NCBI GenBank assembly: GCA_964529405.1
Contig: CAZGWE010000002.1
Span: forward strand, 28,473 to 92,472
Source of the DNA: CAZGWE01 sp964529405
Lineage (GTDB): Bacteria > Patescibacteriota > UBA1384 > XYA2-FULL-43-10 > 1-14-0-10-43-13
Length of the DNA stretch: 64,000 nt
Direction: 5' to 3'
In this document: piece by piece, positions 7,454-14,482 of the stretch
Layout of the letters: the number at the start of each line of letters is the position of its first letter
Numbering within the stretch: the first letter of the stretch is position 1
The notes under the pieces: generated by a model
Databases searched by the model: none
Seen by the model: the letters and a program-made list of their open reading frames with translations, nothing else
What the model was told of the DNA's origin: nothing
Made by a program: the position numbers and the translations under genes

Positions 7454-8125
7454 CTATAATTTAATGAGGGTGTTTGCGGCCGACGGTTGGTCAAAAAAAC
7501 CAAGGCCGGAGTCTGTAGGCAAATTAATAAAATTGACTTTGTTGTAAATTGCCCGGACGCTTTCCACGTCCCTCTTGCAGTAGGCGATAATCTCCTCGGA
7601 TTTGCCAGCTAGAAAGTAGTCATAAACCTTGGATCCATCTAAACCGGCCTCCTTGGGCGAAGCAAGGCCCAAGGCGAGGCAGAGCTTATGGAGTCCGATA
7701 CTGCCGCCCCACTTTTCCCACTCGCACATCGTATCATAGATCGGATTGTTACGATATCGGGCGAAGCTTAACTCTCTTGAGGGGCGGACGCCCAGAATAA
7801 TCGATCTCTTATAAATGAAACGCAAATCAAAATTCATAATGTTGTGGCCGACAAATAAATCGCACTCTCTGGCTATGCCCCAGAATTGTTCGAGCATTTT
7901 TTTCTCATCGCCCGAGATGCTCCCTGTTTTCTTGTCATCAAGGGCGTAACAGATACAAAATATCCGGCCGAATTCGCCCTGGAGCGACGTACCCCGAAAA
8001 TAATCCTCGAACTTGCTCTCGCTGGCGCTAGCTTTGCCGACTGATTCCTGCCAGAGTCTTTTGACCAAGTCAACTTTGTCTCCGGCTGCGGGTAGCGTCT
8101 CGATATCTAAGAAAATCTTGCGCAT
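7454..8125 (-). CDS. DEDD-superfamily 3'-5' exonuclease related to PolB exonuclease
   Basis: The first acidic motif is at the very N-terminus (FLDIETLP). ExoII is GHNIMNFDLRFI (about residues 95-106) and ExoIII is YCKRDVESVRAIYN (about 193-206), giving the DxE, Asp and DxxxD-like pattern of RNase H-fold proofreading exonucleases. At 223 residues it matches stand-alone predicted exonucleases related to PolB (PF10108-like). A role in repair or RNA trimming is likely, but the substrate cannot be read from sequence. It is the first gene of a minus-strand run ending at 5637. Confidence 0.82.
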   Translation of the reverse strand: MRKIFLDIETLPAAGDKVDLVKRLWQESVGKASASESKFEDYFRGTSLQGEFGRIFCICYALDDKKTGSISGDEKKMLEQFWGIARECDLFVGHNIMNFDLRFIYKRSIILGVRPSRELSFARYRNNPIYDTMCEWEKWGGSIGLHKLCLALGLASPKEAGLDGSKVYDYFLAGKSEEIIAYCKRDVESVRAIYNKVNFINLPTDSGLGFFDQPSAANTLIKL

Positions 8126-8346
8126 TGTTCTTGCCTCTTGGCTTAAAATTTGTTGGTCTTTCTGAAGTATGTTTAAACAACAAACCCGACTTCTCTAATA
8201 TACAGCATTATCTTAGCGCTTGCTAGATCAAGGTTATTATGGTCTTAACTTTAACTTTTCTTAAAATTAATTGTAAACTTTATCAAATAGAGTCAATACC
8301 CGGATGCCTGTTCTTTCCCGGCGCTAGCTGTAAAACTTCCCGATGC

Positions 8347-8366
8347 ATCTAATTTCCGAATTAGAT
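8347..8366. promoter_or_regulatory. Palindrome upstream of the methyltransferase gene
   Basis: A perfect 8-bp inverted repeat (atctaatt, TCCG, aattagat) ends about 17 bp before a TATAAA-like -10 at 8388-8393. It may be an operator. The rest of the 8126-8400 gap shows no gene. Confidence 0.4.
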
Positions 8367-8400
8367 AAAGTTTAGAGTACTAACTATAAAATAAAGCGAG

Positions 8401-9117
8401 GTGAACATAAGCCAGCATAGCAGCTCCGTCCATAACGTTTCGGGAGAGTGGAGCAGTTTGCAGCATCTGGTTAATGCTGATCCTAGATCTCTGGAAAAAG
8501 TATTTAAGTATCTTGATCGATCACAAACCAAGCTTGAAGATAGCAACCTGGATTGCCTGTTGGGAATTTCGGATCGCCAAATGGAAAAACGAGTTGATTA
8601 TCACAGGCTTAAGCAAGACTTTGGCACGGAGCAGTACATCTATGAGGGAACTCCCTATGATTTTATTCGTTTTTTTCTGCATTTCGTTAAGCCGACCGCA
8701 AAAGATGTTGTCTATGATTTGGGCTCGGGCTATGGCAGAATTGTATTCTACGGCGCACTGACGACCCCAGCCTTCTTTAAGGGAATCGAGATCGTGCCTC
8801 ATCGGGTGAAAGAAGCGACCCAAATCAAGAAAAGATTTGGGATTAACAATGCAAAATTTATTCAAGGCAATGTTTTAGATCAAGACTACAGCGATGGTAA
8901 TTTTTTCTTCTTGTTTAATCCCTTTTATCCTGAAACTCTGGAAATTGTTGGTAAACAGTTAAGCAAAATTGCCAAAAACAAAAAAATCACCATAGCAACC
9001 TGGGGAGGACCATCCAACGAATATTTTTCAGACCAAAAGTGGCTTGTAGAACAGAAAATGGAAAACCAGGATAGTGGGATAGCTAATAGGTTGAAGATAT
9101 TTGAGAGTAGAGAGTAG
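8401..9117 (+). CDS. Class I SAM-dependent methyltransferase
   Basis: 238 residues starting at GTG. A helical N-terminal region of about 90 residues precedes a Rossmann methyltransferase core: motif I VVYDLGSGYGRIVFYGA (about residues 102-118), motif II acidic GIEIVPH (about 127-133), and FIQGNVLDQDY followed by FFLFNPFYPETL, the usual post-motif IV region. Motif I and the order of elements resemble DOT1-like and related protein methyltransferases, but the substrate is not evident. A hairpin-like repeat (9116-9148) lies at the convergent end with the next gene. Confidence 0.75.
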   Translation: MNISQHSSSVHNVSGEWSSLQHLVNADPRSLEKVFKYLDRSQTKLEDSNLDCLLGISDRQMEKRVDYHRLKQDFGTEQYIYEGTPYDFIRFFLHFVKPTAKDVVYDLGSGYGRIVFYGALTTPAFFKGIEIVPHRVKEATQIKKRFGINNAKFIQGNVLDQDYSDGNFFFLFNPFYPETLEIVGKQLSKIAKNKKITIATWGGPSNEYFSDQKWLVEQKMENQDSGIANRLKIFESRE

Positions 9118-9164
9118 AGAGTTCTTTCTTTCACGCTTAGCACTCTCTTACTTTCACGCTTAAT

Positions 9165-9386
9165 TTATTTGTTTCTCAACAGCTCCAGCTCGAGGTGAAT
9201 GTAGCCAAGCGCGATAATGATAGCTCCGCCCATGATTTTCATCGAGGGGAAGACAAAGGTGCAGCCCGAGCCGAGCAGGTTAAAAACCCAACCGACAAGA
9301 CCGTAAGTAAAAACAAGAATACCAAGCATAATCATGGCTAATGCTACGCCATAAAACGAGTGCTCGTTGGTTTTGCGTTTAAACAT
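9165..9386 (-). CDS. Small two-helix membrane protein (73 aa)
   Basis: A basic N-terminus (MFKRKTNEH) and two hydrophobic helices (about 12-36 and 44-62) with Gly-rich packing. A ribosome site AAGGAGG precedes the start. It follows the YgjP-like protease gene by 11 nt on the same strand. Function unknown. Confidence 0.65.
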   Translation of the reverse strand: MFKRKTNEHSFYGVALAMIMLGILVFTYGLVGWVFNLLGSGCTFVFPSMKIMGGAIIIALGYIHLELELLRNK

Positions 9387-9397
9387 AGACCTCCTTT

Positions 9398-10012
9398 TTA
9401 GTAATCGATTTTCTTTAACATATTGCTGTGGGTTTTACTGCCCGGATAGATATTTTCCATCTCCTCCCAGAAATATTTGGAGTGGTTGAATTGGCGAAGA
9501 TGGGCTAGTTCATGATAGATAACGTAGTCGAACAACTCGGGTGAGAGCAAAACGATGCGCCAGTTAAAGGAGAGATTACGGCGCCGGCTGCAACTGCCCC
9601 AAAACTTTTTGTCGCGGGGAACGTAAATTTTGTTGTAAGAAAAACCATGGAGTTGCGCCACCTGATCGGTTCTGGTTTTGATTTTGGTTTTTGCATAATC
9701 GACAATTTCCGGCCACTCCAAAACCTTACCCTCAACAGTGATACTTTTGGGCAGTTTGATTAATTTACTTCTGGTTTCCTCGATGTGATCCCAGTGCTTT
9801 TTGATCCAATCTTTACGTTTTTCTAAAATATCTCGGACAGCTTGATGCTTGTTTCCGATCCGTGTCGGCACCACCACCCTTAAACCATCATCATAAGAGA
9901 TACTGATTCGTAAGTGCCTAGCGCGATTTGATTCGTAAACAGAACAGGAAGCATTTGGTCCCAAATGATCCTGGCTGATTCTTTCGAGTAAGGCTAAACC
10001 TCGTTTTTTCAT
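9398..10012 (-). CDS. YgjP-like zinc metallopeptidase (M48-related, DUF45)
   Basis: The zinc site HELAH is found in YVIYHELAHLRQFNHSKYFW (about residues 165-184), with the third ligand expected in the following NHSKYFWEEM segment. FWGSCSRRRNLSFNWRIVLL upstream is the usual YgjP/SprT-like entry motif. At 204 residues it is close to family size. The family is of uncertain biological role; some members process proteins. A hairpin pair (10028-10063) lies in the region upstream of its start. Confidence 0.85.
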   Translation of the reverse strand: MKKRGLALLERISQDHLGPNASCSVYESNRARHLRISISYDDGLRVVVPTRIGNKHQAVRDILEKRKDWIKKHWDHIEETRSKLIKLPKSITVEGKVLEWPEIVDYAKTKIKTRTDQVAQLHGFSYNKIYVPRDKKFWGSCSRRRNLSFNWRIVLLSPELFDYVIYHELAHLRQFNHSKYFWEEMENIYPGSKTHSNMLKKIDY

Positions 10013-10027
10013 GTGAGATTTTAAAAA

Positions 10028-10063
10028 ATACGGGCTCTTAATAATAAGAGTCTTTTCCCGTAT
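10028..10063. repeat. Nested hairpin in the leader of the YgjP-like gene
   Basis: Outer arms atacggg and cccgtat enclose an inner perfect stem ctctta-ATAA-taagag. It could act as a terminator or attenuator on the minus strand. Confidence 0.4.
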
Positions 10064-10146
10064 CCAAACTAAAAACTCCTTTCTAATTGTTTGTTGGGCA
10101 TCGAATCCCTTTAAGCGAAATTAAGGTTCTTAAGCAATTTTAATTT

Positions 10147-10716
10147 TTATTTAAATAATATGGCTCTTATGGTTTGCCAATTGAGGTAAACAAGAGCAAT
10201 GAGGACGAGATTTAAGAGGGGAAAAATGACGAGATTTTCGAACCATTTGCCTGTCAAAATTCTAAATCCATCAAAGGGTCTTGGCGGTATTCCCATCATT
10301 CCCCGATAGGGATAAAATAGAGGAATTCCCTCGGAAGTAACCATATCTGCGGCTAAATGACTTACATAGGCTATGACGCAGGCAAGAAAGACGACCTTAA
10401 TATCTATGCCCCAATATAATGGAAAAGAGTTTAGGAGTGAAGAGAGGATGAAGGCGGCTAGACCCAATCCAAGCAATGAGTGCGAAATATTTCTGTGTTT
10501 TACGAAGGGGTTGCTGAGTCTTCCGACGGTATGGCCAAAAGGCAAGGAATCCCAAATATCTGCCGCCGGTTGGTCAATATCGGGCAGGAGTGCGGCCAAG
10601 TGGGATCCGATAATGACGGTCGCGAGCGTAGCGGGACCGTAAGCGGGATGGCTCGAGAGCAGATAATACCCAAAACCGGAGGTTATCCCTAGAATTTGGT
10701 GAGTCCTTCCAGTCAT
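10147..10716 (-). CDS. YdjM-like membrane-bound metal-dependent hydrolase (DUF457)
   Basis: The protein begins MTGRTHQILG and carries histidines and acids in the family pattern: LLPDIDQP, FVKHRNISHSLLGL and VSHLAADMVTSEGIPLFYPY. Four or more hydrophobic helices are present. This matches the YdjM/DUF457 family of predicted membrane metal-dependent hydrolases, whose substrates are unknown (in E. coli an SOS gene). The ATG at 10716 is chosen over an in-frame ATG at 10758 because the conserved MxxxTH start follows it and because the promoter would place the mRNA 5' end at this codon. Confidence 0.8.
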   Translation of the reverse strand: MTGRTHQILGITSGFGYYLLSSHPAYGPATLATVIIGSHLAALLPDIDQPAADIWDSLPFGHTVGRLSNPFVKHRNISHSLLGLGLAAFILSSLLNSFPLYWGIDIKVVFLACVIAYVSHLAADMVTSEGIPLFYPYRGMMGIPPRPFDGFRILTGKWFENLVIFPLLNLVLIALVYLNWQTIRAILFK

Positions 10717-10722
10717 AAGTAC

Positions 10723-10750
10723 ATTATATCGCGTATCGCGCAACTTGTAA
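10723..10750 (-). promoter_or_regulatory. Promoter giving a leaderless YdjM-like mRNA
   Basis: On the minus strand, -35 TTACAA (10745-10750), a 16-bp spacer and perfect -10 TATAAT (10723-10728). Only 6 nt separate the -10 box from the ATG, so the transcript should start at or next to the start codon. Confidence 0.7.
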
Positions 10751-10758
10751 CGTGTCAC

Positions 10759-11022
10759 ATAGTCGTGCCGGGCCGGCTATGCAATTAATCATTTGATAAA
10801 CGATAATTGGTATGGGCACAAAGGGTACGCGCTTTAAAAGGAGTTGGCAGTATTGATTACTCCTGGACGATTACTGTGCCTTTCATAATATCAGAGATAG
10901 ATTCCTAACAAAAAAAATTCCGCCAACCTTTTGAAGCGATGTTGCCGTGAGCGGGCCAATTTGGCTGTCGATCTGTCCGATTCTGATTCGGGCGGATTGT
11001 TTTTGCGATCTAAGGACGGCTC
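10759..11022. other. Intergenic region without recognisable gene
   Basis: Noncoding in all frames. It contains an A8 run (10911-10918) and a short palindromic stretch at 10978-10994 (ccgattctgattcgg-like), but no convincing promoter, terminator or RNA. Confidence 0.4.
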
Positions 11023-12264
11023 TTAAAACTTCTCCTTTACAGCTTCTTTGATTTCGGCCGCTTTTTCCTTTATCTTTTCTGTAGCGCCTTCTTTAACTTT
11101 CTCCTTAACTTCGGTTGTTTTCTCTTTGGCAGCCTCTTCTATTTTTTTGGCTTTTTCAGTTTTAGTTTTTTCGATCTCTGTCTGGCGTTCCCGTGTGATT
11201 TCAGCCGCTTTGTTGATTGCTTCATTAACGTTAATATTTTTTTCTTTAGCCGTGGCTTCAATCTTTGCTTTTATCTTTTTCTCCATTTCGGCATCAACTT
11301 TTTTACCTTTAAAGATCTCGCCGACAATCCCCGCGTTGTCTTGTGATTTCTCAACCAACTTCTCGGTTTGCTGGTCAATAACTTTTTGCAGAGCCGGTTT
11401 GGCCGATTCCGGTGCTTTATCGTGGACACTTTGCAGGACTAATAGATGCCGTTGATATTTGTCGTTAGAGCTTCCGGCTAGTTTTTTAATTATTTCCGGA
11501 TCCTCTGCAGCCAGTTGGATTGCTATTTCGGTCTGTTTAGCTTCCAGAGTCTTATCGAGCGTGTCGTCGTCATCAGTCTCGGCGCCAGCTGCTTCATTTT
11601 TATTCTCCGCTTTGTCCAGATTTTCAAGTAAAGCTAATTTTTTGTCATATTTCTTCTCTTTAACCTTCTCTTTTGCTTCTAATAAGCTAAAAACCTCCTC
11701 GACTTTCTTCTTGGCTTCCTCTTCGGAGAGTTGATTTAATTTAGCGGCAGCCTCTTTGAGCATCGTTTCACGTTTGGCTTGGATTCGAGTTTGCAATTCG
11801 CTACCATCGGCAACAATTTTATCCATAAAGGCGGCATAGAGTATCTTATTCTTAGCCATTTGGGTTTTGATTTTAGCTTGAGCGGTTGGATCGGTTGTTG
11901 CGGCTAGAATTTGCTCCAGTTCGGCTTGATTGTTGGTAAATTTCTCATAAGCGCGTTCAGCCGCCTTGGTCCGTTTGGCCTTGTTGGTTTCGACTAATCT
12001 TACTAACTCCATATCGGTCAACTTTTCGGCTAGTTCCGCCCTTTTTTCGGCGTTTGTGGTGATGTAAAGCTGCAATCGGGCAGACCAAAAGTTCCAGATT
12101 TTTGGTTCTGGTGATTCCAGATCAGCTGCTGTTAACTCAACCGTTGGTGCCAGAGAGATGAATTCATCAGTGGATGAAGTAGTTTGAGCTAAGGCATCAT
12201 TGATAGCGGTGAGAGCCAATCCGCAGCTAAAGACAGCAAGAAAAATTTTTGATTTTGTTTTCAT
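11023..12264 (-). CDS. Secreted DUF5667-like protein with long charged helical tail
   Basis: A cleavable signal peptide (about 1-26, ending ALAQ) is followed by a helical region whose start (WSARLQLYITTNAEKRAELAEKL) looks like the DUF5667 pattern. From about residue 330 to the end there is an almost uninterrupted Lys/Glu amphipathic helix with repeats such as KEKTTEVKEKVKEGATEKIKE, similar to LEA or apolipoprotein-type helices. AGGAGG lies 6 nt before the ATG. The product is probably exported; the function is unknown. Confidence 0.7.
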   Translation of the reverse strand: MKTKSKIFLAVFSCGLALTAINDALAQTTSSTDEFISLAPTVELTAADLESPEPKIWNFWSARLQLYITTNAEKRAELAEKLTDMELVRLVETNKAKRTKAAERAYEKFTNNQAELEQILAATTDPTAQAKIKTQMAKNKILYAAFMDKIVADGSELQTRIQAKRETMLKEAAAKLNQLSEEEAKKKVEEVFSLLEAKEKVKEKKYDKKLALLENLDKAENKNEAAGAETDDDDTLDKTLEAKQTEIAIQLAAEDPEIIKKLAGSSNDKYQRHLLVLQSVHDKAPESAKPALQKVIDQQTEKLVEKSQDNAGIVGEIFKGKKVDAEMEKKIKAKIEATAKEKNINVNEAINKAAEITRERQTEIEKTKTEKAKKIEEAAKEKTTEVKEKVKEGATEKIKEKAAEIKEAVKEKF

Positions 12265-12295
12265 TCCAACCTCCTGCTAATGATGTGTTTCTATA

Positions 12296-12325
12296 ATTAT
12301 ACTACATTTTAACTCTCCCGATCAA
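12296..12325 (-). promoter_or_regulatory. Promoter of the DUF5667-like gene
   Basis: Minus strand: -35 TTGATC (12320-12325), 18-bp spacer, perfect -10 TATAAT (12296-12301). Confidence 0.6.
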
Positions 12326-12427
12326 ACATTTATTTATTTTTGATATTGAGAAAAGAATAACAGGAAATTTTGAGAAGAAACTAAAGATGTTATTATCCTA
12401 TGGCTGCATTGAATGTGAAGCACAATA

Positions 12428-12446
12428 GTGCTATTCTCTATAGCAC
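12428..12446. promoter_or_regulatory. Inverted repeat in the leader of the 12473 gene
   Basis: Perfect 7-bp arms (gtgctat and atagcac) with a 5-nt spacer lie 26 nt before the start codon. It may be an operator or a leader hairpin. Confidence 0.4.
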
Positions 12447-12472
12447 CGCAAGCGTGACGCAAGGAGGGCACA

Positions 12473-12760
12473 ATGACTGATCGTTACACGGTAGGTCGGT
12501 TTTTGGAGGAAATGAGGGACAGGGGAGCGCTACACGCTCGTGTCTATGACTGTATCATGGGGTGGCTGCGCCGAACTCAGGGGAGTGTCGAGGTTGACCT
12601 TTTCTGTGCGATGACAGCCAGCAAGCAGGTTGTCGAGATGGCAGAGATTGCTTTGAGCGCGGCTTGCACCAAGGGCGAGATCAATGACAAACAGTTGACC
12701 GTTTTGCAGGCCGACCTGGCCGCTTTGGCCAGAGAGCGGGGGCTGGTCCCCGCTCCGTGA
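12473..12760 (+). CDS. Hypothetical protein (95 aa)
   Basis: A monocistronic ORF with an excellent ribosome site (AAGGAGGGCACA, then ATG) and its own terminator. The product is predicted mostly helical and soluble (YTVGRFLEEMRDRGALHARV ... GEINDKQLTVLQADLAALARERG) with two cysteines. I recognise no family. Base composition is richer in GC than its neighbours, as in the small genes at 34463 and 34795. Confidence 0.7.
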   Translation: MTDRYTVGRFLEEMRDRGALHARVYDCIMGWLRRTQGSVEVDLFCAMTASKQVVEMAEIALSAACTKGEINDKQLTVLQADLAALARERGLVPAP

Positions 12761-12765
12761 TTCGT

Positions 12766-12807
12766 GGCGCCGGAGGCGAGTAATTCGCCGAAGGTGCCTG
12801 TTTTTTT
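12766..12807 (+). terminator. Rho-independent terminator
   Basis: Outer stem ggcgcc with ggtgcc and inner stem aggcga with tcgcc, followed by T7, directly after the stop codon. Confidence 0.85.
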
Positions 12808-12862
12808 AAATCTAACAATTTTCTGCTAGAATGAGAGCAGGTATTTATCGTGGAGGGCGTGT

Positions 12863-13252
12863 ATGGAAGATTTTAAACCGCACTCAAAAATTGTCCGCTT
12901 GTTCTATTTTTGGGCGGGGATTATTGCCACGTTGGCTTATCGTGTTATTATTATCTTTACAAACTTCGACCCACTCTGGAATAAAGTATCTTGGTATATA
13001 GGCACCATTGGTTTTATCTTTTACTTTGCTCATCGGTTTCGGATTTCCGAAAAGCGAGAGCATTTAATTATAAAATATAAACTTGATAAAAAAATCGCCA
13101 GACTGGACGGATTGGCTGATGATGATAAGGCGGCCATGGGATACGTTTTTGGTACGCTCGTTTCATCTAAAGAGCGTTGGAACTCTATCTTTATTTTTGT
13201 CACCTCCGGCCTAGCGCTCTTGATTGGAATTTATCTGGATTTCATTCAATAA
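12863..13252 (+). CDS. Small membrane protein (129 aa)
   Basis: Two N-terminal hydrophobic helices (about 14-32 and 43-57), a charged cytoplasmic region (HRFRISEKREHLIIKYKLDKKIA) and a C-terminal helix (about 106-126). GGAGGG precedes the ATG; TAGAAT at 12827-12832 is a possible -10. The last 42 nt overlap the 3' end of msrB on the other strand. Family not recognised. Confidence 0.65.
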   Translation: MEDFKPHSKIVRLFYFWAGIIATLAYRVIIIFTNFDPLWNKVSWYIGTIGFIFYFAHRFRISEKREHLIIKYKLDKKIARLDGLADDDKAAMGYVFGTLVSSKERWNSIFIFVTSGLALLIGIYLDFIQ

Positions 13253-13654
13253 TACTTTTACGTTTTGATTAATTTTGAGAACTTTTTTATCATCGTCTTC
13301 CTTTGGAATAAATTTGAGCGAGACCGAGTTAACACAATGTCTGGTGTGCTTGGGCGTAAAACCCTCGCCTTCGAAAACGTGGCCCAAGTGGGCACCACAG
13401 CTGGCGCAAATTATTTCGGTGCGAAGGCCATCTGCATCGGACACGTGTTTAACCGCATCTTTAATTTCTTCATCAAAGCTTGGCCAGCCGCAGCCGGAGT
13501 GGAATTTTGAATCTGATTCATAAAGCGGGGTTCCGCAACGGCGGCAGACATAGGTGCCCTCTTTGAAAAAATCGTCATATTCACCAGAAAAGGGCATTTC
13601 TGTGCCTTTTTTTGCGATCACATCTTCCTCTTCTTTTGATAATTTTTCCTTCAT
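13211..13654 (-). CDS. msrB: Peptide methionine-R-sulfoxide reductase MsrB
   Basis: Reduces the R form of methionine sulfoxide in proteins. Two zinc-binding CxxC pairs are visible (CRRCG and CASCG), as are the HSGCGWPSF signature and the catalytic RHCVNSVSLKF near residue 107-117. The domain ends about residue 120; a charged tail of about 25 residues follows, partly encoded in the overlap with the convergent gene, so the tail is unusual. At 147 residues it is typical in size. No msrA is seen in the window. Confidence 0.95.
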   Translation of the reverse strand: MKEKLSKEEEDVIAKKGTEMPFSGEYDDFFKEGTYVCRRCGTPLYESDSKFHSGCGWPSFDEEIKDAVKHVSDADGLRTEIICASCGAHLGHVFEGEGFTPKHTRHCVNSVSLKFIPKEDDDKKVLKINQNVKVLLNEIQINSNQER

Positions 13655-13850
13655 AGTTCCTTTATTGTATCAATGACAAGATGATTTTCAATGGAGATGA
13701 ACCGCATCTTGAAATCCGTTATGCAGCCGGAGGTAAATTGACCGAAAATTGCCTGCCCTTGCCGGGTTTACTGGCGGCCTCGGTCTGCTCACCTTTCAAA
13801 ATCAAGCAATGGTTTAGTAATAATTGCTGAGTTTTCGATAGGGGAAAAAA

Positions 13851-13879
13851 TTGAAAAAGGCGGGTAAATTTGCTACTAT
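13851..13879 (+). promoter_or_regulatory. Promoter of the tRNA-Gln/Gly/Thr cluster
   Basis: TTGAAA (13851-13856), 17-bp spacer, TACTAT (13874-13879), 29 bp before tRNA-Gln. The rest of the 13655-13908 gap shows no gene. Confidence 0.7.
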
Positions 13880-13908
13880 CAATTAGTAAATCTTGGTCTA
13901 TGGACTAT

Positions 13909-13982
13909 TCCGGGATCGTCTAATGGTAGGACAGCGGCCTTTGGCGCCGTCAATCTTGGTCCGAATCCAAGTCCCGGAACCA
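13909..13982 (+). tRNA. tRNA-Gln (UUG)
   Basis: Acceptor TCCGGGA pairs with TCCCGGA, the anticodon loop is CTTTGGC (TTG), and CCA is encoded. Confidence 0.95.
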
Positions 13983-13985
13983 CGA

Positions 13986-14059
13986 GCGAGTGTAGTTCAG
14001 TGGTAGAACGCGACCTTCCCAAGGTTGAGGCGGGAGTCCGATTCTCCTCACTCGCTCCA
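13986..14059 (+). tRNA. tRNA-Gly (CCC)
   Basis: Acceptor GCGAGTG pairs with CACTCGC, the anticodon loop is TTCCCAA (CCC), and CCA is encoded. It lies 3 nt after tRNA-Gln. Confidence 0.95.
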
Positions 14060-14061
14060 AC

Positions 14062-14136
14062 GCCGATGTAGCTTAGCGGTAAAGCAGCGCTTTCGTAAAG
14101 CGAAGATCGGCGGTTCAAGTCCGCCCATCGGCTCCA
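14062..14136 (+). tRNA. tRNA-Thr (CGU)
   Basis: Acceptor GCCGATG pairs with CATCGGC, the anticodon loop is TTCGTAA (CGT), and CCA is encoded. The first anticodon-stem pair is a G-A mismatch. Its end lies 9 nt before the next start codon. Confidence 0.93.
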
Positions 14137-14145
14137 AAAACCAAA

Positions 14146-14478
14146 ATGAAAGAATCAATAAAAAATCTCGCCGCTCTCATTAAAAACACCCTCTTTGTTG
14201 ACAAGGTGAATTTCTATGTCTTTTTTGGTACACTGGGGGTATTAATGTTTGATGTCACGCTTTGGGTATCGCGCTTGGCCGGAAGCAATATTTCCGAGTT
14301 GTACCGGATTAATATTTCGCCAATCAACTGTTTAATGGTTATAATAGTAATCAACACCGTACTCTCTATATCGGCCCACAGCGAAGAGGCCGAGACCAGC
14401 CGATTGCTGCTTTCTTCAAGTTTGCTCATGTCAATTATGGTTTTTGCCCTCGAGCTGTTTTACTTGTTTAACATCTAA
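14146..14478 (+). CDS. Small membrane protein (110 aa) ahead of the glycosyltransferases
   Basis: Three hydrophobic helices (about 20-42, 56-76 and 85-108) joined by short polar loops. The ATG lies only 9 nt beyond tRNA-Thr and no separate promoter fits between, so it is probably co-transcribed with the tRNAs and freed by tRNA 3' processing. It ends 4 nt before the GT2 gene, so a role with that enzyme is likely but not shown. Family not recognised. Confidence 0.7.
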   Translation: MKESIKNLAALIKNTLFVDKVNFYVFFGTLGVLMFDVTLWVSRLAGSNISELYRINISPINCLMVIIVINTVLSISAHSEEAETSRLLLSSSLLMSIMVFALELFYLFNI

Positions 14479-14482
14479 ATAA

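Noticed and set aside
13879..14118. Minus-strand ORF over tRNA-Gln/Gly/Thr
   Set aside because: It is the antisense of three good tRNA genes. The similar frames at 18696-18902 and 38347-38538 are tRNA shadows too.
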